Source: Calothrix anomala FACHB-343 (GTDB lineage Bacteria; Cyanobacteriota; Cyanobacteriia; Cyanobacteriales; Nostocaceae). Taken from it: a stretch of 64,000 nt of DNA. A model generated the notes under the pieces. The model did not search any database. It had not been told where the DNA came from and was given only the letters and a program-made list of their open reading frames with translations. Numbering within the stretch: the stretch's first letter is position 1; each line of letters begins with the position of its first letter. Positions 18,870-28,142 of this stretch are shown piece after piece. The position numbers and the translations under genes were made by a program. The stretch is taken from NCBI RefSeq assembly GCF_014696435.1, contig NZ_JACJQG010000018.1, forward strand, positions 1 to 64,000, given 5' to 3'.

Positions 18870-20603
18870 TTAATACTGACTGCCAGATTTACGGTGTTCG
18901 ATGGCGGTGACACCTTCATGTTCTAATACTTCACCCTTATCAACTACAGCATAAATTAAATATCTGTCGCCGCATTGGAGTTGATTTTGGACGGTACATT
19001 CTAAATAAGCTAAGGCTTCAGTGAGAATCAAACAGCCATTATCGGCGGTTTGGGTGGGAAGATGAGCAAAGGGATTTTCGCCTAAACTGCTTTGACGGGA
19101 AAAATAGCGGCGGACATTTCTACCTTCTTTGAGGATATTCAGGACAAATTTGTCCCCAGGATGACACATTAAATCGGCATTTTGTTCTTGAGCGATCGCA
19201 ATCATAATTCCTGGGGGGTTAAAGGTTGCTTGAGATATCCAGGAAGTTAGGATACCTTTATGATGATCGCGATCGCGAGTAGTGACGACAGATAAGGAAC
19301 CAATAATTCTACCTACAGCTTGTTCTGTGCGATCTACATGGGTTTCTGTGACTACCTGGCGAGAAGTCCGCAGTTTTTTGGTTTTTTTGAGGTTTTGGGC
19401 AAAGCTAGCACCTGCATCTTGACATTGCTGTAAAACAAAAGGAGTCGGGCTGAAGCGGACTCTAATTGTCTCAAAGCCTAAGCGATAATTGGCATCTTTG
19501 AGCTTATTTTCCAGTAAATCAATTGCCTCACCACTCCAACCGTAAGAACCAAACACCCCAGCTAACTTAGTTTTCGCCGCCGATGACAGGACAATTCCTA
19601 AAGCTGTTTGAACTTGCGTCGGTGCATGTCCACCTAAAGTGGGCGAACCAATAATAAAGCCATCGCAAGCTTCGACAATGCGAGTAATTTCTGCTGGTTC
19701 TGTGAGTTCACAGTTGATTGATTCAACATTAATGCCATTTTCAATTAAACCTTGAGCGATCGCATTAGCGAGAATGGCTGTATTTCCATAAGCTGAGGCG
19801 TAAAGTAAAGCGACGCTTAACTCCTGGGATTTTTGACCTTGACACCATTGACGGTAATCATAGGTAAAACGACTCAAACTATAACGTACCACCGGGCCAT
19901 GTGCGGGAGCGTAACATTTAGCACCCAAAACTGTTAATTTATCTAAAGCAACTTCCACCTGCTTAGTTTGGGGCGCGTGAAGACATTCAAAATAGTATTT
20001 ACGTTCCGCATCTAAAGCTTTCCAATCTTCATCGAATAACGTATCTTCACAGATATGAGCGCCAAAAAACTTATCAGTGTAGAGAATTTTCGTAGCGGAA
20101 TCGTAGGTACATAGCCCATCAGCCCAACGGGGAGTAGGAACGGTAATAAATGAGAGTTGATGTCCTTGGCCTAAATCGAGGGTATCTTGCGATCGCACAG
20201 CTTGAATATGGGATTCCCATTCCGGAAAAGCAGTTTTTAAAGCATTAGCCGCCGGACGAGAACAAATTAAAGTTACTTGGGGCGCTAAAGACAGCAACTC
20301 CTTTAAAGTGGCTCTGCGGTTAGGATTGACATGACCAAGCACAATGTAATCTAAGGTAGTTAAGTCTATATGCTGTGCTATTTGTTCTAAGAAAATCTCC
20401 GTAAAAGACTCACCAGGAGGATCAATTAAAACCTTTTTATCGGCTTGAATTAAAAAAGAATTTGCTGTAGTACCGCGTTGACGGGAATATTCAATCTCAA
20501 ATTTCAGACGTTCCCAAGTACGCGATCGCAATATCAAAGTATTAACACCAATCTCTGCAACCTGAACATCTCTACTGCGGTTGGGTATTAAAGTAGCATT
20601 CAT
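18870..20603 (-). CDS. flv2: Flavodiiron protein Flv2-type (no canonical diiron ligands)
   Basis: Cyanobacterial A-type flavodiiron protein with a metallo-beta-lactamase-like domain (about 30-270), a flavodoxin-like FMN domain (about 280-430) and a C-terminal flavin reductase domain (about 445-587). The canonical HxExDH ligand motif is replaced by H101-V-N-P-N-R-R, as expected of Flv1/Flv2-type subunits, whereas the upstream paralogue keeps it. The order flv4 - membrane protein - flv2 is that of the Synechocystis flv4-2 operon, whose Flv2/Flv4 heterodimer takes electrons after photosystem II under low CO2 and high light. A start at 20603 (MNATLIPNR) is preferred over GTG/ATG options to 20633. 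The Flv1 alternative is less likely because of context. Confidence 0.85.
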   Translation of the reverse strand: MNATLIPNRSRDVQVAEIGVNTLILRSRTWERLKFEIEYSRQRGTTANSFLIQADKKVLIDPPGESFTEIFLEQIAQHIDLTTLDYIVLGHVNPNRRATLKELLSLAPQVTLICSRPAANALKTAFPEWESHIQAVRSQDTLDLGQGHQLSFITVPTPRWADGLCTYDSATKILYTDKFFGAHICEDTLFDEDWKALDAERKYYFECLHAPQTKQVEVALDKLTVLGAKCYAPAHGPVVRYSLSRFTYDYRQWCQGQKSQELSVALLYASAYGNTAILANAIAQGLIENGINVESINCELTEPAEITRIVEACDGFIIGSPTLGGHAPTQVQTALGIVLSSAAKTKLAGVFGSYGWSGEAIDLLENKLKDANYRLGFETIRVRFSPTPFVLQQCQDAGASFAQNLKKTKKLRTSRQVVTETHVDRTEQAVGRIIGSLSVVTTRDRDHHKGILTSWISQATFNPPGIMIAIAQEQNADLMCHPGDKFVLNILKEGRNVRRYFSRQSSLGENPFAHLPTQTADNGCLILTEALAYLECTVQNQLQCGDRYLIYAVVDKGEVLEHEGVTAIEHRKSGSQY

Positions 20604-20645
20604 AGTAACCTCTTGATATGGGGAATGGGGCATTGGGCATTTGTT

Positions 20646-20669
20646 AGAGACGCGATTAATCGCGTCTCT
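20646..20669. repeat. Palindromic 24-bp repeat
   Basis: Perfect palindrome centred on CGCGATTAATCGCG in the gap between the PsiE-like gene and flv2. Identical to 7564-7587. Confidence 0.8.
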
Positions 20670-20707
20670 ACAATAGTCATTTGTTATTTGTCTCTCTTCC
20701 TTTCTTC

Positions 20708-21220
20708 TTAACGTCCGTTGTTTTTAGCTAATTCTTCTAGATGGCGGCGTTTATAACGTTTGGATACTTCTTGTTCTGGATCGATACCTTCAAAGGTGGG
20801 GGGTAACCAAACTCGCAAGAAAAGTAGGATTCCTAAAACTAGTAAAAATGCACAAGTTGCTAACACTTGACTAGAAGTTATTTCTAATACGCCTTTAACA
20901 ATTACTTCTCGCAAGGCGGAAACAATAGAAACTTCTACAGCTACACCAATAGATATGCGTTGTTCTTGGAGATAAATAATCAGCAGTCGGAATAATTCAA
21001 CGAGGATCAGTAAAAAGAGAATATCAGCAGTGACAACATGAAAATCTAGGGGAGGAAGCAAGGAGAGAAACATATCTCTCACCTGAATCACCATGAAACT
21101 AAATAACCCAATACATAAAGAAATGACGATGATATCTTGGATAAATTCCAAGCTACGCACAATCCGACCCCGATTAATTTGGTACATGGGAGTTGGGTTA
21201 TTTTCAGCAGGCTGATACAT
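20708..21220 (-). CDS. PsiE-like membrane protein of the flv4-2 cluster (Sll0218 type)
   Basis: 170 residues with four hydrophobic helices (about 30-52, 62-85, 105-118, 125-145), an internal GVAVEVSIVSALREVIVKG segment typical of the PsiE family, and a charged C-terminal tail (KRYKRRHLEELAKNNGR). It sits between flv4 and flv2 on the same strand, where Synechocystis has Sll0218, a thylakoid protein linked to photosystem II assembly or repair. Family and position support the same role; the equivalence is inferred from context. Confidence 0.75.
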   Translation of the reverse strand: MYQPAENNPTPMYQINRGRIVRSLEFIQDIIVISLCIGLFSFMVIQVRDMFLSLLPPLDFHVVTADILFLLILVELFRLLIIYLQEQRISIGVAVEVSIVSALREVIVKGVLEITSSQVLATCAFLLVLGILLFLRVWLPPTFEGIDPEQEVSKRYKRRHLEELAKNNGR

Positions 21221-21559
21221 ATAGCACTCTCAATTATTGTGTGAAGCGGTGTTATGAGAAGGCAGAAGGGGGACAAGGGGGACAAGGGAAGGGAGACAAA
21301 ATAAATTCAAAATTCACGCATTCAAAATTCAAAATTAAGAATTCTATTTGACTGGGAGCATCCCAATTTTGACGCAATACCCTCAAGGGTATTGCTATAC
21401 CAACAAAGCCTGCCTTCGCAGGCTATCAAACTTTTAGCCTGCGAAGGCAGGCTTCGTATTTCTAGCCCCACCCTTATAGGGTGAGGGCGTTTTTGCACAT
21501 TTGGGATGCTCCCTATTTGACTTTTGTCCCATGCCCAATGCCCAATGCCCCATTCCCAA
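21221..21559. repeat. Repeat-filled spacer between flv4 and the PsiE-like gene
   Basis: Contains AATTCAAA tandem units (21301-21340) and a paired hairpin with arms GCCTGCCTTCGCAGGC and GCCTGCGAAGGCAGGC (about 21408-21452). A CCCAATGCCC run follows near 21535. No gene is present. The size of the gap makes co-transcription with flv4 uncertain. Confidence 0.7.
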
Positions 21560-23290
21560 TTAATAATGATTACCAATTTTGCGGTGGTGGACTGCTGTTA
21601 ATCCATCGATTTTGGCGACTCTTCCTGTTTGCACGGTGCTATAAATAATCCAATGATCGCCACAATCTATGCGGCTGGTGATTTCGCATTCCATATAGGC
21701 TAAAGCTTCAGCTAAGATGGGCGATCCATTAGTTGCAGGATAAGTTTTTACGCCAGCAAAACGATCTGCACCGGGAGCAAAACGCTTGAGGAAATGTTTC
21801 ATTAAGCCTTGATATTTGCCCTCTTCTAATACGTTTAACACGAAGCGATCGCCTACATGCATCAAAGATTCTATGGCTCTATCTTTAGAAACAGCAATGG
21901 CTACACCTAAAGGATTGAGGCTAGCTTGAGTTACCCAAGAGGCAAACATAGCACTTTGCACTTCGCCTTTTTTGGCTGTAATAATATATAGTCCGTTGCT
22001 AATGCGACCGAGGGCTTTTTCTAAATCTGTATTGATAGATTTGATTTGTTTAATAGTGCGATCGCGGGTTAACCATTGACCTAAATCTGTACCTGCTTCT
22101 TCACACAATTGTTCTGTAGATTGACTAGGATGTTCTTTAATTAAGATAGGTGGAAAGCCTTCGGTTAATCCTAATTCTTGAAATTTGTTGCGTAAGGGAT
22201 AAACTGGTTCATCTTCGCCACCGCCTGATTCTAATAAGCCAATGGTTTGTTTTTGATGCGCCGCTGCTAAGATAGTACCTATCGCTGCATGTGCTGTCAC
22301 TGAATTTTGGGATGGCATACTAATTACTAAACCCGCAGCTTGTCCGACTAATTCCCGCACTTCTTGGGGTTCAGCGCTATTAATATCGACTAATTCGACA
22401 GCAACACCTGTTTTAGTACAACCATGTGCGATCGCTCTCACTAATTGTTCGCTATAGCCATAATCTTCAGCATAAAACATAGCTACTAATGTTTCTGTTT
22501 TTGCTTGTTCTAGGCTCCAAGTTCCATATCTACCCAACCATTCAGAAATATGGTGTTGTAGTAAAGGCCCGTGTCCTGTCGCCACTGTACCAATTTCTAA
22601 TTTTTCAATCCGCTTTAGTGCTGCTAAGACCGAACGTGCATTAGGCCCCATCAGGCAATCATAGTAATATTTAAAATCTTCTTCGATGACATTAAAATTC
22701 TCATCATAGGTGTGATCGTCGCAGTAATGCATTCCAAATACATCACAGGTATAGAGAATTTTTGTTTTATGGTCATAGGTCAAAATGGTATCTGGCCAGT
22801 GTAAATTCGGCGCAGAAATAAATTCTAATTCATGCCCATTACCTAAGTCTAAACGTTCGCCACTTTTCACCAATTTTGATTTAAATGGCTGGTGAACCAT
22901 ATTTTCTAAAAATTGAATTGCCACCTTAGCACCGACTATGGTGATATTAGGAGCCAATTCTAAAATGTTTCTCACCAAACCACTATGATCGGGTTCTGTG
23001 TGGCTCACAATTAAGTAATCTATCTGCCCTGGGTCAATTAATCCAGTCAACAATTCTAGGTATAAGTTCTCAAATTTGCGGTGAGAAGTATCTACCAAAG
23101 CGATTTTTTCGCCTTGAATTAAAAAAGAGTTATAGGTTGTGCCGTTCCGCAATCCAAATTCAATATCAAAACGTTCTCTATCCCAATCAAGACACCGAAT
23201 AGCAGTAGTTTCCGCACCTATTTGTGCAGTTTCAATCGTCAATAGTCCAGGTGCTTTCGTAATTGGATTAGCTTCTGTAAGTAATGCCAT
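21560..23290 (-). CDS. flv4: Flavodiiron protein Flv4-type (diiron-binding subunit)
   Basis: 576 residues with the three A-type domains: beta-lactamase-like diiron domain (1-265), flavodoxin domain (about 270-415) and flavin reductase domain (about 430-576). The iron ligands are intact (H97, E99, D101, H102 in SHTEPDHSGL, followed by H151-region and D170-region ligands). The N-terminal DWDRERFDIEFGLRNGTTYN stretch resembles Flv4 more than Flv3. It is first in the minus-strand cluster with the PsiE-like and Flv2-type genes. In Synechocystis this operon is induced by low CO2; no operator could be identified here. Confidence 0.88.
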   Translation of the reverse strand: MALLTEANPITKAPGLLTIETAQIGAETTAIRCLDWDRERFDIEFGLRNGTTYNSFLIQGEKIALVDTSHRKFENLYLELLTGLIDPGQIDYLIVSHTEPDHSGLVRNILELAPNITIVGAKVAIQFLENMVHQPFKSKLVKSGERLDLGNGHELEFISAPNLHWPDTILTYDHKTKILYTCDVFGMHYCDDHTYDENFNVIEEDFKYYYDCLMGPNARSVLAALKRIEKLEIGTVATGHGPLLQHHISEWLGRYGTWSLEQAKTETLVAMFYAEDYGYSEQLVRAIAHGCTKTGVAVELVDINSAEPQEVRELVGQAAGLVISMPSQNSVTAHAAIGTILAAAHQKQTIGLLESGGGEDEPVYPLRNKFQELGLTEGFPPILIKEHPSQSTEQLCEEAGTDLGQWLTRDRTIKQIKSINTDLEKALGRISNGLYIITAKKGEVQSAMFASWVTQASLNPLGVAIAVSKDRAIESLMHVGDRFVLNVLEEGKYQGLMKHFLKRFAPGADRFAGVKTYPATNGSPILAEALAYMECEITSRIDCGDHWIIYSTVQTGRVAKIDGLTAVHHRKIGNHY

Positions 23291-24057
23291 GTGTTTTTAC
23301 CAAAAAGATATTTTCTATAGTTAAAGTTCTTATTCTTATATTGACTGCAAACTAGTCAATTAGTAAAATGTTAATTTATAAAGTTAGTCATCAGTAAGAC
23401 TTATTATTCGTCAGGCTGAATAATCATTGATTTACCTCAATATGTAGCATTGAAGTTTTAAATAATAATAAATAGGCTACTTTGGCTCTAGTTTGGATAT
23501 TACTTATTTATTCAGAAAATAGAAGCTAAGGACTACAATATGAGAGTTTTATTCAAAAATGATGCGTCACAGGTGCGTAAAATATAGAAGATTTCAAGTA
23601 ACACCAATTGGAAAAAAGAATGCGTCAGATTCTAGGGGCACTGGCACTGCCATGCCCTCTAGAATATTTTGATGTGTCGCAAATATTATTTGTATGCAAA
23701 TAGAGGCATAAGTATGACTTTGCCCCTAGAGCGTGGTATTTTTACCTGATACAAATTTAAAAAGACAGTGCGACAGACATACAAGCCTAAACCCTTGTCC
23801 TGTCAGCATTCTTATAGCAATTTAAATACAGCATATTTCAAGTAAATGAGGTATGTGCTTCGGGGCATGGCAGTGCCAGTGCCCCTACAATCAACGATCG
23901 TTTATACCTCACCAACTGGCAATCTGCTGTAGTGTTTGCGCTACATCAATATATTCTGGAGGGTATGGCAATGCCATACCCCTACCATCTGGCGCATTCT
24001 TTGATAATTCGTAATTAATGAATTATTAATTACGAATTACGAATTAGTAATTATTGC
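23291..24057. repeat. Repeat-rich intergenic region with four MITE-like copies
   Basis: No gene is seen in 767 bp. It holds an ATACCAATTT-family copy with a changed end (23601-23693), a partial copy (23754-23800), a complete TACAGCA-family copy (23827-23931), and an inverted partial ATACCAATTT-family copy (23932-24003) directly abutting it. The region ends in a TAATTCGTAATTAATG-type AT palindrome. Accumulation here upstream of flv4 suggests a tolerated insertion zone. Confidence 0.75.
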
Positions 24058-25083
24058 TCAATTCACCAGTACTTTATTTTCTGCTGGTAGTTGGGCACGA
24101 ATTTCATTTTGACAGGGGCGACCTTGTTCAATATCAGTAATATTAGATATGGTTGCCTCAGAAATATTACGCAAAGCTTCTTCTGTAAAGAAGGCTTGGT
24201 GTCCGGTGATTAGTACGTTGGGAAATGTTGTGAGATATTGGAAAACGTCATCTTGGATGATCTCATCAGATAAATCCTCAAAAAATAATTCTGATTCTTG
24301 CTCGTATACATCGACACCAAGATAGCCAATTTGCCCAGATTTTAACCCAGCAATTACTGCTTCGGTATCAATCAGCGCACCTCGGCTAGTGTTAATAATC
24401 ATGATGCCAGGTTTCATGTGGGCGATCGCTTGCTCGTTGATTAAGTGATAAGTGTCTTCTGTCAGGGGACAATGTAGGGAGATGATATCAGAGTTAGCAA
24501 ATAATTCTGGTAATTCTACATACTTACCACCGATGGCTTCTAATTCTTGGTTGCGAAACACATCATAGGCGAGGATGTGACAGCCAAACCCTTTCATGAT
24601 TTGTCCGAGAATTAAGCCGATTTTTCCCGTACCGATAATTCCCACAGTACGCCCGTTGAGGTTGAATCCGAGTAATTTATCTAGGGAAAAATTACCTTCT
24701 CGTACCCGGTTGTAGGCGCGATGAATTTTGCGATTGAGGCTTAAAATTAAGCCTACTGCGTGTTCTGCAACCCCATAGGGTGAGTAAGCAGGTACACGCA
24801 CAACGGTAATACCTAAAGCGGCGGCGGTTTTTAAGTCTACATTGTTGAAACCAGCACAGCGCAGCGCTATCAGGTGAGTTCCATGTGAAGCGAGAATCTC
24901 TAAAGTAGAAGCATCTACCTGATCATGTACAAATGCACAAACCGCAGGAAATCCGGCGGCTAAGATGGCTGTATCTCGATTTAGTCGGGGTTCAAAGAAG
25001 ACTAAATCGTGCTGTTTGGGATTATTTGCAGCTTCTAAAAACTGCCGATCGTAGGCTTTGGTACTGAAGACTGCTACTTTCAT
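24058..25083 (-). CDS. D-2-hydroxyacid dehydrogenase (D-lactate dehydrogenase-like)
   Basis: 341 residues, NAD-dependent. The Rossmann glycine motif is GTGKIGLILGQIMKGFG (about 150-166). The catalytic arginine lies in the INTSRGALID strand and the histidine in ITGHQAFFTEEAL near 293. The sequence is of the LdhA/D-lactate dehydrogenase branch, which reduces pyruvate to D-lactate in fermentation. Substrate specificity is inferred. It is complete and appears monocistronic. Confidence 0.88.
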   Translation of the reverse strand: MKVAVFSTKAYDRQFLEAANNPKQHDLVFFEPRLNRDTAILAAGFPAVCAFVHDQVDASTLEILASHGTHLIALRCAGFNNVDLKTAAALGITVVRVPAYSPYGVAEHAVGLILSLNRKIHRAYNRVREGNFSLDKLLGFNLNGRTVGIIGTGKIGLILGQIMKGFGCHILAYDVFRNQELEAIGGKYVELPELFANSDIISLHCPLTEDTYHLINEQAIAHMKPGIMIINTSRGALIDTEAVIAGLKSGQIGYLGVDVYEQESELFFEDLSDEIIQDDVFQYLTTFPNVLITGHQAFFTEEALRNISEATISNITDIEQGRPCQNEIRAQLPAENKVLVN

Positions 25084-25233
25084 GCAAAAGTTGAGTTTGA
25101 CGCTGCATTATTTACAAACTAAATAATAGCTTGATTTTACAAAGCGCGATCGCTGTTGTGATGTTGTCAGCGCTAGACTTTCACCGTGATGTCAGCAAGT
25201 GTGGAATTACAGCAAAACTTTAGAATTCCTGAT

Positions 25234-25338
25234 TATAGCTGTTGACAGTTGACAGTTGACTGTTGACAGACTTAAAAGCCTTTTATTGTCAGGGTTTTAT
25301 CTTAGGTTGATGTCCTAATCTATCTGGCTACAGCTATA
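25234..25338. repeat. 105-bp inverted-repeat element (copy 2)
   Basis: Same length and ends (TATAGCTGT, AGCTATA) as 4644-4748 but in opposite orientation. Sequences agree through most of the length except in the heptamer portion. Confidence 0.75.
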
Positions 25339-25369
25339 TCTTTGCATCACAGCAATAATATTTAAAATA

Positions 25370-25396
25370 ATCCCCTCCGTTTTTACAGGAGGGGAT
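25370..25396 (-). terminator. Rho-independent terminator for the 26064-25403 pair
   Basis: Arms ATCCCCTCC and GGAGGGGAT, followed on the minus strand by TATTTTAAATATT, lie 6 bp after the stop of the 230-residue gene. Confidence 0.8.
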
Positions 25397-25402
25397 ATGA
25401 AT

Positions 25403-26095
25403 TTAAGCTGGTTCAAACACCCCTGAAGGAATCGGTACTAATTGCGGCGTTGATAAACAGATTCCCTGTCTATACCAAATCCCCTCAACTTCAAAAGCTT
25501 CAAACTGTGTGGTTAAAATTGCCCAAGCTTTTTCATTGAGTCCAGCAGAATAAGTCCAAGTGAATCCCCTATCGTTGTGCAATCTTTGTTCTAGTTCGGC
25601 TAAATCTTGCGGTAACCAAAACTGTGTCATGACTCTGTGTGTCGCAATTTCTGGCGGTGTTTCTAACATCTCAACCATTGGCTGATTCACAATGATTTGT
25701 TTGCGAGTATCTTGTCTCACTATACTTACAGGGCGATCGTTTTCTGCAGCCGCAACCATGCGGTATAACAACTCTGACGGGACATGTAGCTGGCTGCAAA
25801 ATACCGCACCCTGATATTGCAAAATCCGCTCGGCTGTCTGTGAGGTTGTAGGCGCTGCTTTGGTAGCCATCCACCCAAAAAATTCAATCGGTTGCTTACA
25901 GCCTCGCCATTTAATCCGCACTTTACCATTAATTTTGTATGCAGTTTCGCTGAGTGCTTCTCCGTAGCTTTGCGCCAAGTAAGTGGCATCCCGCTTGGTT
26001 GGGGCTAAAATTGAAACCCCTTCATAAGACATTTTATAGTTCCACCCCGGTAAGTTGAGGATTTTAAGAATACTCGCACTCATCTTGTTTGACAC
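25403..26095 (-). CDS. Hypothetical protein with PAS-like C-terminal domain
   Basis: 230 residues, not recognised. The central segment (about 105-165: ELLYRMVAAAENDRPVSIVR, then QDTRKQIIVNQPMVEMLETP, then WLPQDLAEL) has the layout of a PAS fold. The last 60 residues repeat a similar strand pattern (FTWTYSAGLNEKAWAILTTQ). It overlaps the upstream gene by 32 bp and must be translated with it. No membrane segment. The PAS reading is an inference from pattern only. Confidence 0.6.
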   Translation of the reverse strand: MSNKMSASILKILNLPGWNYKMSYEGVSILAPTKRDATYLAQSYGEALSETAYKINGKVRIKWRGCKQPIEFFGWMATKAAPTTSQTAERILQYQGAVFCSQLHVPSELLYRMVAAAENDRPVSIVRQDTRKQIIVNQPMVEMLETPPEIATHRVMTQFWLPQDLAELEQRLHNDRGFTWTYSAGLNEKAWAILTTQFEAFEVEGIWYRQGICLSTPQLVPIPSGVFEPA

Positions 26096-26519
26096 CTTGA
26101 GAATCTTTAAATACTTTTACACCCTGTGTATCTTGATATACGGAAATTTTAAAAGTTTCTTGCCAGATTTTTTTTCTTTCCTCTTCTGGGATAGCTAAAG
26201 CGGATGTAATAATCGCAAAATCTCCTGGTGTTGGTAGTACTTCGCCTTTGGCTAAGGCGGGTAAGTTTTTCACCCCACAACGCTTGAGTTTTGCCATGTT
26301 GATTCTGACGACATCAGCAATTGTTTTTGGAGCTGCTTTTTGCACGTTGAGCGCATATACATCTGTTTTTTTAGCTATCCACTCTTGAGCCATCTCTTCT
26401 AAAGCGTCGCTTTGAGAAATGCCTAAGCGGGCACAAATACTTTTAAATTCTAGGGCTAATTCCAGGGGGATATAGCCACTAATTTGTTTGTAATCTTCAG
26501 AGCGCCTTCTGTCAGTCAT
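26064..26519 (-). CDS. Hypothetical protein with ribbon-helix-helix-like and HTH-like parts
   Basis: 151 residues. The N-terminus (about 10-50: QISGYIPLELALEFKSICAR, LGISQSDALEEMAQEWI) reads like a ribbon-helix-helix DNA-binding domain. The stretch NLPALAKGEVLPTPGDFAII at about 90-110 resembles the end of an XRE-type helix-turn-helix. It is the first gene of a two-gene unit with the PAS-like protein. Likely a small transcription regulator, possibly controlling its own unit. Function is otherwise unknown. Confidence 0.6.
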   Translation of the reverse strand: MTDRRRSEDYKQISGYIPLELALEFKSICARLGISQSDALEEMAQEWIAKKTDVYALNVQKAAPKTIADVVRINMAKLKRCGVKNLPALAKGEVLPTPGDFAIITSALAIPEEERKKIWQETFKISVYQDTQGVKVFKDSQGVKQDECEYS

Positions 26520-27052
26520 AAGTCAAAATTGTGAATATTGTCCTTGTCTCTATTTTCTCTCATGAATTCCAAAAAGCAAGACATTCGTATTTGTCACATT
26601 TAAATGACAGCTTGACAAAAAAAAATGACAAGCTTAATATGAAGACTAGGAGCAGTAAACAGCTGAAGATCAAAGAAACGGTAGACCACCCAGAAGCTAG
26701 CTGCTTTTTTTGCTAGTTAGCTTCTCACCTTTATTTAGGAATCCAAAGGGTTTTTTAGACCCTTAAGTTCAGTATATATGCTCGTATTCATTCCGCAAGA
26801 AGAGATCGTCAGATCTTTAAATTTGCCTAGTTTAATTTACAGTTACATTACGGTATTAATGGTCTGTCTCCTGAATTTTGCTAGTTTGTCAGCACTGCAA
26901 ACCTCATGAAACAAACTACCAAAGTCTATCGCACAAAGAATTTCGCGCCGTTAAAAGTAAGTCAAATTATTCGCACTCAACCACAGTAGACACCGTAATA
27001 GGGGCTTATTTGGGGTTGGAACCTATTCATAACATCGACTCGGCTAGAAAAT
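26520..27052. other. Intergenic region with a hairpin
   Basis: A 533-bp divergent spacer. A hairpin with arms AGAAGCTAGC (26692-26701) and GCTAGTTAGCTTCT (26712-26725) surrounds a T-run, fitting a terminator of a short transcript. Short frames between 26878 and 27096 lack codon character and were not called. An RNA gene cannot be excluded. Confidence 0.4.
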
Positions 27053-27364
27053 ATGACACAATTAACTTTCGATCAATTCGTTCATCCTTTATCTGAGTTT
27101 CCCAGCATTGTCCATTTGGAAGATAGCGATGAGCCGATGTTAGATATGTATACTATGGCAGGTGTATTACTGTATGCAGCTTGCGCCAATGGTAATTTAA
27201 AGGCGCAAGAAAATATTTTAGAAACATTAGCAGCCCATAGAGAATTAGATGGGAATGTTTTATTTGAGCGGTGTAGAATGGGCGATCGCGCGGCAATTTT
27301 ACAAACCACAAGTCTGATAGTTGCTGGCTTAGAGAGCAGTATGGAGACAGTGGAAGTATTCTAG
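27053..27364 (+). CDS. Hypothetical protein, 103 residues
   Basis: Acidic, mostly helical (DMYTMAGVLLYAACANGNLK, AQENILETLAAHRELDGNVL). No recognised domain. ATG start at 27053. The TAG stop coincides with the 5-bp target duplication of the element at 27369-27510, so the element inserted at the gene's last base without changing the product. Confidence 0.55.
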   Translation: MTQLTFDQFVHPLSEFPSIVHLEDSDEPMLDMYTMAGVLLYAACANGNLKAQENILETLAAHRELDGNVLFERCRMGDRAAILQTTSLIVAGLESSMETVEVF

Positions 27365-27368
27365 ATTG

Positions 27369-27510
27369 TAGGACTTACGCACCGAACACAAAAACCCTTA
27401 CAAGGGTGGTCAAAAGTCAAAAGTCAATGGTCAAAATTCAGGTTTTTGGACTATGGACTATTGACCATTGACAAAAAGCATGAAATATATCTGACACTGC
27501 GTAAGTCCTA
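27369..27510. mobile_element. Small inverted-repeat element (MITE) with 5-bp target duplication
   Basis: 142 bp with 13-bp perfect terminal repeats TAGGACTTACGCA and TGCGTAAGTCCTA, flanked on both sides by GATTG (27364-27368 and 27511-27515). Internally it contains TTGACCA/TGACTAT heptamers. No coding capacity. Perfect ends and duplication suggest fairly recent insertion. Confidence 0.85.
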
Positions 27511-27591
27511 GATTGGTGATTTGTATCGGTAGGGTGATGTTTTCCCTAGTCCAGACTAGAGAAAATATGACAAAAACTTACCGATCTATTG

Positions 27592-28140
27592 ATGAATAGC
27601 TTAGTTCTGCCAAAAAATATTCAATCTGTGCTAGAGAGAAACAGCGATCCTGACGTTATTTTTAGGGAAATTTTACCCTTAATTGGCGAAGCGTTACAGT
27701 GCGATCGCTGTTTTCTATATTTACGTAATCCAGACAAAAAGCTGGCGCAAGTCGCTTATTATTGGCGACGCCATCCAGATATACCAGAGGCGACAACTTT
27801 CGACTGGGGATTAGAATCAGAGTCTTTACCCCAAGAAGATCCTTTATTTGCGGCGGCACTCCGCGCCGAACCTTCAGTTTATGTTGAAGATATAGAAACT
27901 GCTAGCCCAGAAGTTGTCAATAAAGACTTTGAGCATCAGCACATGGGACATAGAGCCTTAATTCATGCTCATTTGCGATATAATCAGCAATTATGGGGAA
28001 TTTTGCAACCTGCTGTTTATGGGAAACCACGAATTTGGTCACAAAGCGATCGCGCTTTGGTGACAGAATTAGAAAATCAACTTACACCCATAGCGATCGC
28101 TTATGTCAAAGCGGTAACTGAATCTAAATTTGGTAATTAA
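27592..28140 (+). CDS. GAF domain protein
   Basis: 183 residues from ATG 27592 (a TTG lies one codon upstream). One GAF domain covers about 20-170 (IFREILPLIGEALQCDRCFL, WGILQPAVYGKPRIWSQSDR). The Cys-Asp-Arg-Cys motif near residue 39 recalls the GAF domains of cyanobacterial phytochrome-like proteins, but the conserved chromophore Cys-His is not present. It is probably a ligand sensor or partner protein. The downstream small gene begins 3 bp after the stop. Confidence 0.75.
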   Translation: MNSLVLPKNIQSVLERNSDPDVIFREILPLIGEALQCDRCFLYLRNPDKKLAQVAYYWRRHPDIPEATTFDWGLESESLPQEDPLFAAALRAEPSVYVEDIETASPEVVNKDFEHQHMGHRALIHAHLRYNQQLWGILQPAVYGKPRIWSQSDRALVTELENQLTPIAIAYVKAVTESKFGN

Positions 28141-28142
28141 GT

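Noticed and set aside
26878-27096. Frames of 72 and 27 codons upstream of the 103-residue gene
   Set aside because: No recognisable start context and no domain; the shorter MKQTTKVYRTKNFAPLK frame is only suggestive.
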